This document shows positions 1 to 8,887 of a DNA stretch of 64,000 nt, one piece after another (position 1 is the first letter of the stretch; each line of letters begins with the position of its first letter). Source of the DNA: Lachnospiraceae bacterium MA2020. GTDB taxonomy: Bacteria; Bacillota; Clostridia; Lachnospirales; Lachnospiraceae. The stretch lies in assembly GCA_000746015.1 (NCBI GenBank), contig JQKK01000006.1, positions 1 through 64,000 on the forward strand, in the 5' to 3' direction. Under the pieces are notes generated by a model, which worked only from the letters and a program-made list of their open reading frames with translations, was not told the origin of the DNA and searched no databases. A program made the position numbers and the translations under genes.

Positions 1-447
1 CTCGTTCACATATAGTCGCTACACTATATGCAGTTCTCTGATGAACTTCCCTGCTTTTCAACAAGGCACAGACTATATCTTATCCATGGCGAAGTATTCA
101 TCTTCGCTTTAGGCGAAACCACTTCCACACGCTTGTGTGTACTCCCCTCACGAGGGATAGTCGTTGAACCTTCTCCTGTTCAGAGCTTGGCTGCTGATTA
201 CCTATTTTATAAACACTTAGGATTTAACCATATGCCATACAATTACTTTTTTCTGCTTTCGCCACTGTCACGCTTACGCCTGTTTCATCGTTACGTTGTA
301 GTGTAATTGTCTTTAAGGTATTCCAGCATTTCAGTTTCTTTGTTGGTGGATTTTAACCACTCTACATGCAGGTTTCCCTACATGCTAACTATTTTGTAAA
401 CGTTCGCTTACTCACGACCAAAGTCACGAGTGTGCGCTCACAATTTA
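1..447 (-). ncRNA. Group I self-splicing intron (3' end at or beyond window edge)
   Basis: Read on the minus strand, this stretch carries the conserved core of a group I intron. The R element (GGTTCAACGACTA, 158-170) and S element (AAGATATAGTC, 71-81) form the P7 helix through GACTA (158-162) and TAGTC (71-75). A Q-like element (AATCAGCAGCCAAGC) lies at 185-199 and a P-like element (GGGAAACCTGC) near 369-379. Between R and S are small hairpins resembling P7.1/P7.2 and P8, which suggests subgroup IA. A 9-bp stem with tandem G-U pairs at about 411-432 could be P2, and a hairpin at 9-30 could be a P9 element. No homing endonuclease ORF is present. The intron interrupts a PfkB-family gene, and an in-frame TAA stands at its first codon, so the kinase needs splicing. 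I could not assign the exact splice sites; the 5' site should be near 447-450. Confidence 0.85.
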
Positions 448-627
448 ATCAACTACACTTACAAAGGTAGGACGAAGCTCAACATTGGCAATATCCTCTG
501 CAACGTTTCTTGCTACACCTCCGTGAACCTGTATGACCCTTCCGACATTTCTGCCAGCCTCAATATACTGAGTAAGAGGATAACCCTTAATATCTACAAA
601 TGTTGCTCCAAAAACTACAATACCCAT
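448..627 (-). CDS. PfkB-family carbohydrate kinase, 5' exon only
   Basis: The first 60 residues of a ribokinase/PfkB-type sugar kinase start at the ATG at 627 with AAAGGAG just upstream. The N-terminal strand (MGIVVFGATFVDIKG), the GRNVGRV substrate loop and the GGVARNVAEDIA segment typical of this family are all visible. The reading frame stops at a TAA (445-447) directly after TFVSVVD, a place where family members normally continue with a DTG-type motif. The break coincides with the start of a group I intron, so this is an interrupted exon rather than a decayed gene. The second exon lies to the left of the window. The gene sits 37 bp after a tRNA operon terminator. The sugar substrate cannot be told from this fragment. 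Confidence 0.75.
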
Positions 628-666
628 GCAAAACTCCTTTAAAATAAAAAATCTAAATGATAACAG

Positions 667-694
667 AAAAGCCCCGGAATATTTCCGAGGCTTT
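667..694 (-). terminator. Rho-independent terminator of the tRNA operon
   Basis: On the minus strand a GC-rich stem (AAAGCCTCGGAA paired with TTCCGGGGCTTT, one mismatch) with a short loop is followed by TTTTCTGTT, just three bases after the end of tRNA-Met. Confidence 0.85.
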
Positions 695-696
695 AG

Positions 697-770
697 TAGC
701 GAAGGGGGGACTCGAACCCTCGACACCACGGGTATGAACCGTGTGCTCTAGCCAGCTGAGCTACTTCGCC
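697..770 (-). tRNA. tRNA-Met (CAT)
   Basis: A 74-nt cloverleaf with acceptor arms GGCGAAG and CTTCGCT, discriminator A, D-arm AGCTCAGCTGGCTAGAGC, anticodon loop TTCATAC giving CAT, and T-arm GGGTTCGAGTCCC. The CCA end is not encoded. The anticodon CAT can also belong to a tRNA-Ile2 modified to lysidine; elongator Met is the simplest reading. It is cotranscribed with tRNA-Val. Confidence 0.93.
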
Positions 771-790
771 ATATTTATTTTTTTAAGATA

Positions 791-863
791 TGGGACCTAC
801 AGGGCTCGAACCTGTGACCCTCTGCTTGTAAGGCAGATGCTCTCCCAGCTGAGCTAAGATCCC
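791..863 (-). tRNA. tRNA-Val (TAC)
   Basis: A 73-nt cloverleaf with acceptor GGGATCT and AGGTCCC (one G-U pair), discriminator A, anticodon loop CTTACAA giving TAC, and T-loop GGTTCGAGCC. CCA is not encoded. It is the first gene of the two-tRNA operon. Confidence 0.95.
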
Positions 864-920
864 ATAAGCTGTTGCGCTTGTTTTTTCTGTCTTGCTGTTT
901 CCGTGTCGCGCAACAGTGAT

Positions 921-950
921 AATATACCACCATTCATATATACCTGTCAA
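921..950 (-). promoter_or_regulatory. Sigma-A promoter of the tRNA-Val/tRNA-Met operon
   Basis: On the minus strand a perfect -35 TTGACA (945-950) and a -10 TATATT (921-926) are separated by 18 bp, about 50 bp upstream of tRNA-Val. Confidence 0.8.
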
Positions 951-1033
951 CACTTTTTCAAAAAAAATTTTAATTTTTTTCAAAAAAAGAGTGAACGGTG
1001 GTAAAACCCCAGTATTTATCAGTGTTTCAAGAG

Positions 1034-2050
1034 TTAATTGAACCCTACAAACCAATGCACAAGTTTATAGCTTCCTACAGAAATTTTTCTTCCCGGTTTG
1101 CCCGGAAGGTTCATACTGCGGCCAAGGATACCATTCTTAAGCTTAAAGTAAAGCCAAAAGTCTTTTTCTTTAAGATAATTCCAAAGCTCCTTCTTTTTCT
1201 CAAGTGCTTCCTCTGTATTTGCTCTTATAAGCATGATAGAAGAAACACACATCATGATATCAAGATAGCTCTTCATGTAATTTCTGAGCTTTCTGTTTGG
1301 TATATTTCTACCTGCAAAATAATCGATCATGATCTTATTAACCCTTATCTGCTGGTCAACCCTTCCGATCATGACTTTTTCATTTACAGACTGGTCTTCT
1401 CGTCCGATAAAGTATCGGTAGAAATTAACATTTAAATAATACATGGTCTTTACATGTACAAGCGGCTCAAATACAAAGATATTATCAACATAGAAAGTAT
1501 GTGATGGAAGCTTAAGGCCACAATCCTGCAAAAGCCTTGTACGGTAAATAACAGAATGCATGAGAAGATACTGTCCCTTATGGAAGTGCCTCACACCATC
1601 CCATGTTATAAGCTCGTTAGCCGGAAGTGCAAAACGGTAAGTCATTACCTTTTTCTTCTTGGCTCCCTGCTTCTCATAAACGAAATTGCAGACCATCATA
1701 TCAAGAACCCGGTCGCCCCTGATGATATCTTTCAGCGTCTCAAGGACCTTCATATAAGCATCATGGTCAACCCAGTCATCTGAGTCTACAACCTTGAAGT
1801 ACATGCCGGTAGCATTTGCAATACCGGTATTAACAGCTTCACCGTGTCCACCATTAATCTGATGTATCGCCTTACAGATCGTAGGGTACTTTTCCTGATA
1901 CTCGTCAGCAATCTTTGCAGTACCATCCTTAGATCCATCATCAACTATAATGATCTCGACTTCTTCTCCACCATCAAGCAGTGTATCAATGCAGTGTCTC
2001 ATATAGCTTTCAGAATTATAGCAAGGCACCGCAAAAGATATTATTTTCAT
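1034..2050 (-). CDS. Glycosyltransferase family 2
   Basis: A 338-residue GT-A fold glycosyltransferase. The N-terminus has the nucleotide-sugar binding pattern SFAVPCYNSE, then IIIVDDGSKDGT (about residues 34-45) and the metal-binding region KVVDSDDW (about 86-93). No signal peptide is seen and the C-terminal 130 residues are basic, so it probably acts at the cytoplasmic membrane face. The ATG is preceded by AGAGG. It lies 5 bp after the DUF1653 gene at the end of the comEA-to-holA group. The donor and acceptor cannot be deduced, and its position outside the polysaccharide cluster suggests a role of its own. Confidence 0.85.
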   Translation of the reverse strand: MKIISFAVPCYNSESYMRHCIDTLLDGGEEVEIIIVDDGSKDGTAKIADEYQEKYPTICKAIHQINGGHGEAVNTGIANATGMYFKVVDSDDWVDHDAYMKVLETLKDIIRGDRVLDMMVCNFVYEKQGAKKKKVMTYRFALPANELITWDGVRHFHKGQYLLMHSVIYRTRLLQDCGLKLPSHTFYVDNIFVFEPLVHVKTMYYLNVNFYRYFIGREDQSVNEKVMIGRVDQQIRVNKIMIDYFAGRNIPNRKLRNYMKSYLDIMMCVSSIMLIRANTEEALEKKKELWNYLKEKDFWLYFKLKNGILGRSMNLPGKPGRKISVGSYKLVHWFVGFN

Positions 2051-2055
2051 AACTC

Positions 2056-2556
2056 TTAACCTCTTAATCTAGTAGTTTCGTACTTCTCCTGCATTAACAA
2101 AATCTCTCTTACCTGTCTGTATCTCTCCTCAATAGGAGCCTTTTCAACCTCCGTATCAAGAGATACCGCAATTGCATCTATTATATCATCTGTGATAGAA
2201 TTGCGCATTTTGTCAAAGACTTCAAGTTTTGCCTCATAAGTCTCTGCATCCAAAAACTCAAGCAAAAGCGGCGGAACTCCATCAAGTCCGTCATCAGAAG
2301 ATGGCTCCACACTTCCACCCTCTGCATCTCTTATCTTTTCAAACCGGTAAAGCTGAGTAACCTCCGGATACTTTTCATGATCAACCTCACTCATAAACAT
2401 GGTGAGCGGTCTTGCAAAAATATCACCGGGTCTGGCAACCGGAAAATAAATAACCAGTTCCTCAAGAGTCTCAGTATGCTTCGCAAGAGCAACTATCTCA
2501 TACTCGTTATTTTTAAAATGTCTGTAACGTTCACCTTTCCTTGGCTTATCTCTCAT
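2056..2556 (-). CDS. DUF1653 domain protein
   Basis: A 166-residue protein. Residues 5-75 match the DUF1653 pattern, beginning GERYRHFKNNEYEIVALAKH and ending in QLYRFEKI. This small beta-rich domain of unknown function is widespread in bacteria. The C-terminal 80 residues are an acidic, probably helical extension (FLDAETYEAKLEVFDKMRNS) that most members lack. The start overlaps the end of holA by 11 bases with a GGGG-type ribosome site, which indicates translational coupling. Confidence 0.8.
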   Translation of the reverse strand: MRDKPRKGERYRHFKNNEYEIVALAKHTETLEELVIYFPVARPGDIFARPLTMFMSEVDHEKYPEVTQLYRFEKIRDAEGGSVEPSSDDGLDGVPPLLLEFLDAETYEAKLEVFDKMRNSITDDIIDAIAVSLDTEVEKAPIEERYRQVREILLMQEKYETTRLRG

Positions 2557-3544
2557 CTTTTGTCATCCCCTTCGAATATTTGATTATCAGTAGCTCAACA
2601 CTTAGTCTGTCCGTGATCTTACCTGTTTTGACTGACTCCTCCATGTCAATGCAGTCTTCCAGTGCCTGTCTTAAGTAAGCGGCTGTAAATCTTGAAGCAA
2701 GGGACTGATACTTTCCTACAACAAATGGAGGTCTGCCGATCTTAGAAGCTATAGTCTTTTTGTCAGCTCCTTCAGAAGCGAGCACCTTGGTCTCAAGCAA
2801 AGAATTAAACTCTCTTGCTATAAGGAAAAGTATCCTCATAGGCGGCTCTTTTGCCATGATCATTTCGTAGTAAAGATCCATGGCAGCCTTTTGTCTGCCT
2901 GCCGCAATCGCATCTACCAGATCAAAGACCGTATTTGACAAATGAACAGTGCATATCTCCATTATGTCACTGTCTTCTACTACCTCACGGTCTCCGACAT
3001 AAGACACCACCTTCTCAAGCTCACTCGACATGGTCTGCATATCAGTGCCTACCCGCCCGATAAACGCCTCTACAGTACTCTGACGCACCTTCTTGCCATA
3101 CTTCTTAAGCTGAGCTGCTACCCACTGCCTGAGCTCCCTTTCCTCGGGTGTTTTCATCTCGGCAGCATAGCCAGAAGCATTGACAGCCTTATACATCTTG
3201 CCGCGCTTATCGACTTCATCCTCCACAAAGACTATGACAGTCTCAGACGGCACGTTTTTTACATACTCGGCAAGCCTTTCATCAGTCTTTTTAAAAAAGC
3301 CGCTGTCCTTAACTACTATGAGGCGCTTCTCAGCGAGAAACGGCAGAGTATCAGCCAAAGATATAAGCTCTTCAGAATTGACAGAGCGCCCAGAAAAGAC
3401 ACTAAAATTTAGTGTGTCTCCTGGGCGTGAAAGTGCTGCTATGAGTTTGTCTTTATAAAAATTTTTCAGATAAGTCTCTTCGCCGTATAATAAATATACG
3501 CCCTTAAACTCGTGTTTTTCTATATCACTTGCAATCTGTCTCAT
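2546..3544 (-). CDS. holA: DNA polymerase III subunit delta
   Basis: About 332 residues, the usual length for HolA, the clamp-loader subunit that opens the beta sliding clamp. The N-terminal region FKGVYLLYGEETYLKNFYKDK is the typical delta start and is followed by the degenerate AAA+ fold and helical C-terminal domain (RILFLIAREFNSLLETK). I chose the ATG at 3544, preceded by GAGAAG, because the longer TTG start at 3580 has no ribosome site and adds an atypical tail. holA close behind comEC is a common Firmicutes arrangement; here one extra gene lies between them. Confidence 0.92.
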   Translation of the reverse strand: MRQIASDIEKHEFKGVYLLYGEETYLKNFYKDKLIAALSRPGDTLNFSVFSGRSVNSEELISLADTLPFLAEKRLIVVKDSGFFKKTDERLAEYVKNVPSETVIVFVEDEVDKRGKMYKAVNASGYAAEMKTPEERELRQWVAAQLKKYGKKVRQSTVEAFIGRVGTDMQTMSSELEKVVSYVGDREVVEDSDIMEICTVHLSNTVFDLVDAIAAGRQKAAMDLYYEMIMAKEPPMRILFLIAREFNSLLETKVLASEGADKKTIASKIGRPPFVVGKYQSLASRFTAAYLRQALEDCIDMEESVKTGKITDRLSVELLIIKYSKGMTKDER

Positions 3545-3592
3545 AACAATTATCTTCTCACAGCTTGGGCTTTGCGTCAAGTATGAGGAAGA

Positions 3593-4282
3593 TTACTTCT
3601 CCTGCATGCGTGCACCTACAACTGTTGCTCCGATCGTAAGGAAAATTCCAGCCGCTGCCAGACCTGCAAACATGCCTCTTAAATGCCTTGTATCTTCTGC
3701 TGTTTTCTCATTTTTTGTCTTGTCTTTTGCATCGCTATTATTTGTATTGTCAGTATGCTCTGTGACATTTTCTGGGGCTTCTGCGGCCTTCATCTTTTCT
3801 TCATCTATCTCAAAGCTTATCGCATCATCGCCAAAACCTTCATTGAGCCTTTCTTCATCTTCTTCGACAGGCTCTTCTGCTTTATTGGCGGACACTTTTC
3901 TCTCTAAAGACAGCTTCTCAATTTCTGCATTATCTCTGTCTGTCACCGCTGCACCCATTCTGATCACTGCATTGTCCGGCTCTTCGTTTTTTATTTCCGG
4001 GAGCGCATCCCCTTTCACTCGCTCTGGTCGATAACTTTTCTTTCTATATCCGATTCTTGCCGGACCCGCCTTTACTTTTGTATAAATTTCAAATATATTC
4101 ATGCTATTATCTGACTGCCTGTTATTTTGTGACTCTGTCTTTTTATTTGCAGAGTCGCTAAGTCCTCCTTCTCCGCCGCTCACAGCACTCACCGAGATCA
4201 CAATAGCTAAAAAGACTCCCACTACTGCAACCGTTACCTTCGAAAACATACATAAAAAATCGCCACTTATATTTTTATTCAC
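3593..4282 (-). CDS. Unknown membrane protein between comEC and holA
   Basis: A 229-residue protein with no family I recognise. It has a hydrophobic N-terminal segment (about 12-34, FSKVTVAVVGVFLAIVISVS) that can be a signal peptide or membrane anchor, a long polar middle rich in Glu, Asn, Asp and Lys and probably disordered, and a C-terminal hydrophobic helix (about 203-224, FAGLAAAGIFLTIGATVVG) ending in RMQEK. The layout suggests an extracytoplasmic loop held by two helices. The start is a GTG overlapping the comEC stop (GTGA), so translation is coupled to comEC. A role in DNA uptake or cell-envelope physiology would be guesswork. Confidence 0.65.
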   Translation of the reverse strand: MNKNISGDFLCMFSKVTVAVVGVFLAIVISVSAVSGGEGGLSDSANKKTESQNNRQSDNSMNIFEIYTKVKAGPARIGYRKKSYRPERVKGDALPEIKNEEPDNAVIRMGAAVTDRDNAEIEKLSLERKVSANKAEEPVEEDEERLNEGFGDDAISFEIDEEKMKAAEAPENVTEHTDNTNNSDAKDKTKNEKTAEDTRHLRGMFAGLAAAGIFLTIGATVVGARMQEK

Positions 4283-6474
4283 TTTGCTGCTCCTTTTAAA
4301 AATGTTTTTATCCTAATCTTTTTTCCATCTGTCCAAAGGCTTATAGCTCCATCCTCTTTAGTCAGAAATATTTTTGTATTGATCTTTTTAAGCCTATCCA
4401 TAGTCTCTTTATGCGGATGACCATAGGAATTATCCACTCCACTTGATATAAAAGAAATCTTCGGCATAGCCTTTTCAAGAAAGCTATCCTCTGACGAATA
4501 CTTCGAGCCATGATGCGCCACTTCAAGCAGCGTATATCCTCTATCCATCCTTTTCTCCACTTCGTCTTCTCCATTACCTACAACATCTCCCGTCAACAGC
4601 GCCGAAAAAGCTCCGTATCTCACATCAAGTACAGTCGAATACGAATTTACATCTTCATACGTAAAATCTTTTGACGGATGTAAGCACTCAATAACAAGTC
4701 TCCCATCTTTAATCACATCTCCTGCACTTATATACTTAACTCCCACTTTTGCCTCTTTAGCCGTACTTACCAATCTTTTATAATTATCATCGGGACTTTT
4801 TAAGTACGGCATAACAAGCGTTTTTATCGGCAGGCTTTCGCCCTTTTCCATCGTCATCATTTCTTCAAATCCGCTTATATGATCCTTATCCGAATGAGTG
4901 ACAATCGCATAATCGATTTTGTCTATTCCCATGGATTTAAGGCATGGTATCACCCTGTATTTTGCAACATCCTTGACATCAGTACTGCCGCAATCGACCA
5001 GTATGACGCTTCCATCTTCATTTAACAGTAAATTGCATGAACCCTGCCCAATATCGATCATCATGTACTTAAAGCCGCTATGAACCCTGAATGCCATGAG
5101 CATTATCATCACTGCCGCCATTCCCGCTGCCAATGCTCTCTTTTTGCCAATGTTCCTGCACTTTTCAAGACAAAACAGCATCAAAAGCATCAGAAAATAA
5201 TAAAGCACTATTCTGCCCGCCTCCGGTTTTCCCATAACTATTCTGCCCCCGCTCGCATCAGAAATCCTCGCCAGTCTTTCAAACAGTGCAAGTAACAAAT
5301 GGCATATAGCCGCAGCTATCTTTGCCAAAAAACGCAGATGCAGGCTGCAAAATCCTATCACTGCAAGCGCCGAGCACATAAGTATGCCCATCAGCGGTAC
5401 TATCACGATATTTAAAAATACGGAATTAAATGAGATCTGATAAAAAGACAGAAGTATTACGGGCAGCGTAAACAAAGTAACTGACACGCTGCAGATAATC
5501 CCGGATACGATTTTATTATTTGAATAAGGAATTAATTCAGACAGATATGGATTTAATATGCCTATGCCGCTCACTGCGCCAAAAGAAAGCAAAAATCCTG
5601 TATCTCTCGAAAGTAGTGGATCTGATAATAGAATAATTATCATAGATAATGTAAGTGCGCTTAAAATATCATAGCTTCGCCCAATATTTTCAGCTATCAC
5701 ACACAGTATAAACATAATCACAGAGCGCCTAGCCGATGTCGCCCCGCCGCATACTATAGAATAAAGCATAAGAAATGTGCACGATATCGCCGCAGAAGGC
5801 ATCCTCGGCATTTGAAGCCGTTTCAAAAGCGCATAGAGACCAAAGCCAAGTATGCTTATGTGAAGACCCGAAATCGACAAAACATGTGCTATACCAACTC
5901 TTTGATAAAGGCTTTTTATATCACTATCAAGCCCCGTCTTGTCTCCTACTACCATCGCCTTGCATATTCCTGCGTCAGACGGCTTCATCAGTGCATCAAA
6001 AATGCCTGAACATGCCTCCTGCACCTCTTTACACATTTCACATATATGGTCAAAAGAGCGTGACGACGCAATAATCTGAGGTTTGACCATACGGCAGTCA
6101 ATGTCATGTATGCGCCTATACTCAGCCATGTCAAACTGTCCCGGATCACGTGCCTTTTCAAAAGGCTCCAGCTGTCCTTTGACCTTTATCTTCTGACCTA
6201 TTTTGGGTATTTTAGTACTTCCTTCATCAATATAAACAAGCACTCCATGTATTTTATTATTTTCATTGGAATTAAATTCAAGATTATTTTGAAGCTTCTT
6301 TATGTCATGAAGCTCTAGAATATAAGAATTGTTTTGGAACCTGCGATCTTTTACCCTGCCTATAAGCTCTGATCTTGCACTCTCAGCGCTGTACAGCCTT
6401 GGCGGACTTATGGCTGTGGTCATCCAGACCGCAGCCAACACCGCACATCCCATCCACACAAGCGGACGTTTCAC
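4279..6474 (-). CDS. comEC: ComEC/Rec2 DNA internalization channel protein
   Basis: A 731-residue polytopic protein in the normal ComEC size range, with three parts in order: an N-terminal OB-like extracellular domain after one membrane helix, the competence membrane domain with the VLSISGLHISILG signature (about 193-205) and many helices, and a C-terminal metallo-beta-lactamase-like domain starting MMIDIGQGSCNLLL with the metal motif THSDKDH. ComEC carries single-stranded DNA across the membrane in natural transformation. The start is GTG with AGGAG eight bases upstream. It is in a group with comEA and a two-component system. All three expected domains appear intact. Confidence 0.95.
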   Translation of the reverse strand: MKRPLVWMGCAVLAAVWMTTAISPPRLYSAESARSELIGRVKDRRFQNNSYILELHDIKKLQNNLEFNSNENNKIHGVLVYIDEGSTKIPKIGQKIKVKGQLEPFEKARDPGQFDMAEYRRIHDIDCRMVKPQIIASSRSFDHICEMCKEVQEACSGIFDALMKPSDAGICKAMVVGDKTGLDSDIKSLYQRVGIAHVLSISGLHISILGFGLYALLKRLQMPRMPSAAISCTFLMLYSIVCGGATSARRSVIMFILCVIAENIGRSYDILSALTLSMIIILLSDPLLSRDTGFLLSFGAVSGIGILNPYLSELIPYSNNKIVSGIICSVSVTLFTLPVILLSFYQISFNSVFLNIVIVPLMGILMCSALAVIGFCSLHLRFLAKIAAAICHLLLALFERLARISDASGGRIVMGKPEAGRIVLYYFLMLLMLFCLEKCRNIGKKRALAAGMAAVMIMLMAFRVHSGFKYMMIDIGQGSCNLLLNEDGSVILVDCGSTDVKDVAKYRVIPCLKSMGIDKIDYAIVTHSDKDHISGFEEMMTMEKGESLPIKTLVMPYLKSPDDNYKRLVSTAKEAKVGVKYISAGDVIKDGRLVIECLHPSKDFTYEDVNSYSTVLDVRYGAFSALLTGDVVGNGEDEVEKRMDRGYTLLEVAHHGSKYSSEDSFLEKAMPKISFISSGVDNSYGHPHKETMDRLKKINTKIFLTKEDGAISLWTDGKKIRIKTFLKGAAK

Positions 6475-6492
6475 ACTTAAATCTCCTACTTA

Positions 6493-7446
6493 CTATTTAA
6501 TTATATCGAGGTTTTTTTCATAAGCCTTATCAAGTCTTATCTCGTTCCTGAATACCCTGTCAGTCTCACCGTCTATTGAAATCTGGACTTTACTGATGCC
6601 TCTGACTTCACAGAGCGAATTGACTATAGAATAAAAAACAGTCTCTTCTGAAACATTATAAGCCTGATCAACTATCTTGGAATCAAGGTCACAATAGCAT
6701 ATGCCATCACGCACTATGACATTATTTACCTTAGCCTCAGTAGAAACTGTAGGGAAGCATACCTTAGTATCCGGTCCTTCGATCAGATTATCCACTACAA
6801 GTCTCTCCATCGGTATATTGCTTGAGTAAACCACAGTCTCATCATACCTTACAAGTGAAGTACCGCTACTGTCAGCAAAATAAAGGTGAAGCGTTGTCTT
6901 AGCGTAAGAATTGATCTCCTTGCCGGCATTTTCTATGAAAGCCCTCGGAGACATAGCTCCGACCTCTCTTCCATCAGCAAGCACTAAAGGCTCTCCTTCA
7001 ATAGTTACGATCACATATTTAATTCCTTCGATCTGAGTAAAGGTATATACAAGTGCCTGTCTGAAAAGCACTTCTTCTGACGCAGTAAGCTGTCTGTAAT
7101 CACTGTCAAAATTAAGCGTAAGCTGCCCCGTCTCAAGCTTGCAGCCAAGCAGATTAGTCCTGACACCCATTGTTGTCGTCAGTTCCGGTGCTTTCGGCTT
7201 CTTTTTAAGAGCCTCAACGAGATCATTTACAGAAAGTGTTTCCTTTGGCGAAGCGATCTTTTCACCAACGATCTCTATATTTTCTTCACTCAGATAGTAT
7301 GCTTTCCAGTCTTCTTCTGTAGCCTGCTCACCTTCTACTGCTCTTGCCGGTGTCTGAGAGCTGCATGCAGCCAACAGCGACACACTCGCAATAAGTATAG
7401 CAGCGACAGCAGCACCTCTCTGCATTATATTTTTAATCATACACAT
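6493..7446 (-). CDS. GerMN-domain lipoprotein
   Basis: A 317-residue lipoprotein. A hydrophobic signal segment ends in the lipobox LLAAC (Cys at about 28). Two GerMN repeats follow, each with a TEEVLFRQALVYTFTQIEGI-like helix and an ISIDGE-like strand, ending near FRNEIRLDK. GerMN domains occur in the spore germination protein GerM and in lipoproteins such as LpqB that accompany envelope-sensing kinases. Here it overlaps the histidine kinase gene by 14 bases, so it probably works with that kinase as an extracytoplasmic accessory. ATG codons at 7446 and 7440 are both possible starts. Confidence 0.82.
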   Translation of the reverse strand: MCMIKNIMQRGAAVAAILIASVSLLAACSSQTPARAVEGEQATEEDWKAYYLSEENIEIVGEKIASPKETLSVNDLVEALKKKPKAPELTTTMGVRTNLLGCKLETGQLTLNFDSDYRQLTASEEVLFRQALVYTFTQIEGIKYVIVTIEGEPLVLADGREVGAMSPRAFIENAGKEINSYAKTTLHLYFADSSGTSLVRYDETVVYSSNIPMERLVVDNLIEGPDTKVCFPTVSTEAKVNNVIVRDGICYCDLDSKIVDQAYNVSEETVFYSIVNSLCEVRGISKVQISIDGETDRVFRNEIRLDKAYEKNLDIIK

Positions 7447-8887
7447 ACTTAATAGGAATCCTTACTACAAAAGTAGTTCCTTCTCCTTCTATACTAGTCG
7501 CTTTGATAGCTCCTCTATGCAACAATATAGCATTCCTTGTGATGGCAAGTCCAAGACCTGTACCGCCTATCTCTCTGGAATGTGATTTATCAACCCTGTA
7601 AAACCTTTCATAAATATGATCAAGCGATTCCTTAGGAATACCAATGCCTGAATCTGCTACCTTAACAGAAAAAAACTGATGATCAGCTTCCAGCTCGAGT
7701 TTAACCCAACCACCCGGCTTATTGTACTTGATAGCATTTTCGACAAGATTAGATATCGCAAGAGTCATTTTTGTTTCATCGATCTCGGCTATTATTGGCT
7801 TATCAGCCTCAAACATAAGCTCAACATTATTTTTATCAGCTATCGGTCTCAGCCTCTTTATGATCTGCTCCGACATCAGATTAACATCGACACTCGCAAT
7901 ATTTGGCTTGCCCGCTGTCTTATCCATCTTTACAAGAGAAAGAAGATCATTGATGATAGTATTTTCCCTGTCTACTTCATCTGCGATATCGTCCATAAAT
8001 TCCTTGTAAGTCTCTATAGGAACATTGTCAGAACTCCTTATAGAATCAGACAAAACTTTCATAGAAGCAAGCGGTGTCTTAAGCTCATGCGACACATTAG
8101 AAACGAACTCTTCTCTTGAATCATCGACGGTTTTCATTCGTGTCAAAAGCTTACTGAACGCATCCATGATATCTACAGTCTCAATATAATCCGGTATCTT
8201 CTCCTCCGGAACTCCAAAGCCATTGTCAACTGAATTGATGGCTTTAGTGATCTTTACAAACGGCTCTACAAGAAGCCATGAAACAAACGCCGCCAGCAAT
8301 ATGATGAGAAATACTAACGCAACTCTGAGTATTCCGACCTTACGCCTGAGTACATCGACATTGTCTATGATATTTTCTGTGGAAGTACTTAAAAATACCA
8401 CACCCATGACTGCTTTGCTATCGTCATCAGTGATAGGCACTGCTGTTTCTATATAGTGGTTTTTGCTGTCATACTGCTGCACTGTCGAATTATTTTTTGC
8501 ACAGCCTATGATCTCTTTAGACACCATATACTTGCCGACCGACATGTTGTAAGAGTCTGCAACTACGACAAAATTCGAATCTATTACCATGATACGGCCA
8601 TTAAAGAAACTCGAAAAAACGTTAAGTTCCTCCTTGATATCCAATGCCGAATCAGAATCCTTTTCAAGATAATTCGTCTTTACCAGATGATTTGCAAGCA
8701 CCCTCGATTGGTTTAATGCATTTGTTGTCTGTGTGGATAATGCCCTGCTATGATAATTAGCCAAGATACTTTCGCTAACGATACTGATAGAGAAAAACCC
8801 TACCAGCACCACTAAAACGAAAATTCTAAATTTTAAACTCTTTAAGATTTTAGATTTTTGAATAAAAAAAGATATGATAGTTTTCAT
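7433..8887 (-). CDS. Sensor histidine kinase (WalK/PhoR-like)
   Basis: A 484-residue membrane kinase. The first helix is at about 21-43 and the second at about 185-208, enclosing an extracellular sensor domain of some 140 residues that looks like a single Cache/PAS-type fold. A HAMP linker follows, then the dimerisation and phosphoacceptor region VSHELKTPLAS with His267, and an ATPase domain with N-box NLVENAIKYN, DSGIGIP (about 412) and GTGLGLA (about 442). It starts immediately after the response regulator stop. There is no C-terminal receiver domain. The signal is unknown; envelope stress or wall status would fit the WalK-like architecture. Confidence 0.92.
   Translation of the reverse strand: MKTIISFFIQKSKILKSLKFRIFVLVVLVGFFSISIVSESILANYHSRALSTQTTNALNQSRVLANHLVKTNYLEKDSDSALDIKEELNVFSSFFNGRIMVIDSNFVVVADSYNMSVGKYMVSKEIIGCAKNNSTVQQYDSKNHYIETAVPITDDDSKAVMGVVFLSTSTENIIDNVDVLRRKVGILRVALVFLIILLAAFVSWLLVEPFVKITKAINSVDNGFGVPEEKIPDYIETVDIMDAFSKLLTRMKTVDDSREEFVSNVSHELKTPLASMKVLSDSIRSSDNVPIETYKEFMDDIADEVDRENTIINDLLSLVKMDKTAGKPNIASVDVNLMSEQIIKRLRPIADKNNVELMFEADKPIIAEIDETKMTLAISNLVENAIKYNKPGGWVKLELEADHQFFSVKVADSGIGIPKESLDHIYERFYRVDKSHSREIGGTGLGLAITRNAILLHRGAIKATSIEGEGTTFVVRIPIKYVYD

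Noticed and set aside
28-306. Plus-strand 92-codon frame at the left edge
   Set aside because: It lies antisense to the group I intron core, has no ribosome site and no protein-like composition.
783-1055. Minus-strand frame across the tRNA-Val gene
   Set aside because: It runs through the tRNA and its promoter and is a chance frame.
3606-4034. Ser/Ala/Leu-rich plus-strand frame
   Set aside because: It mirrors the Glu/Asn/Lys-rich membrane protein on the other strand.
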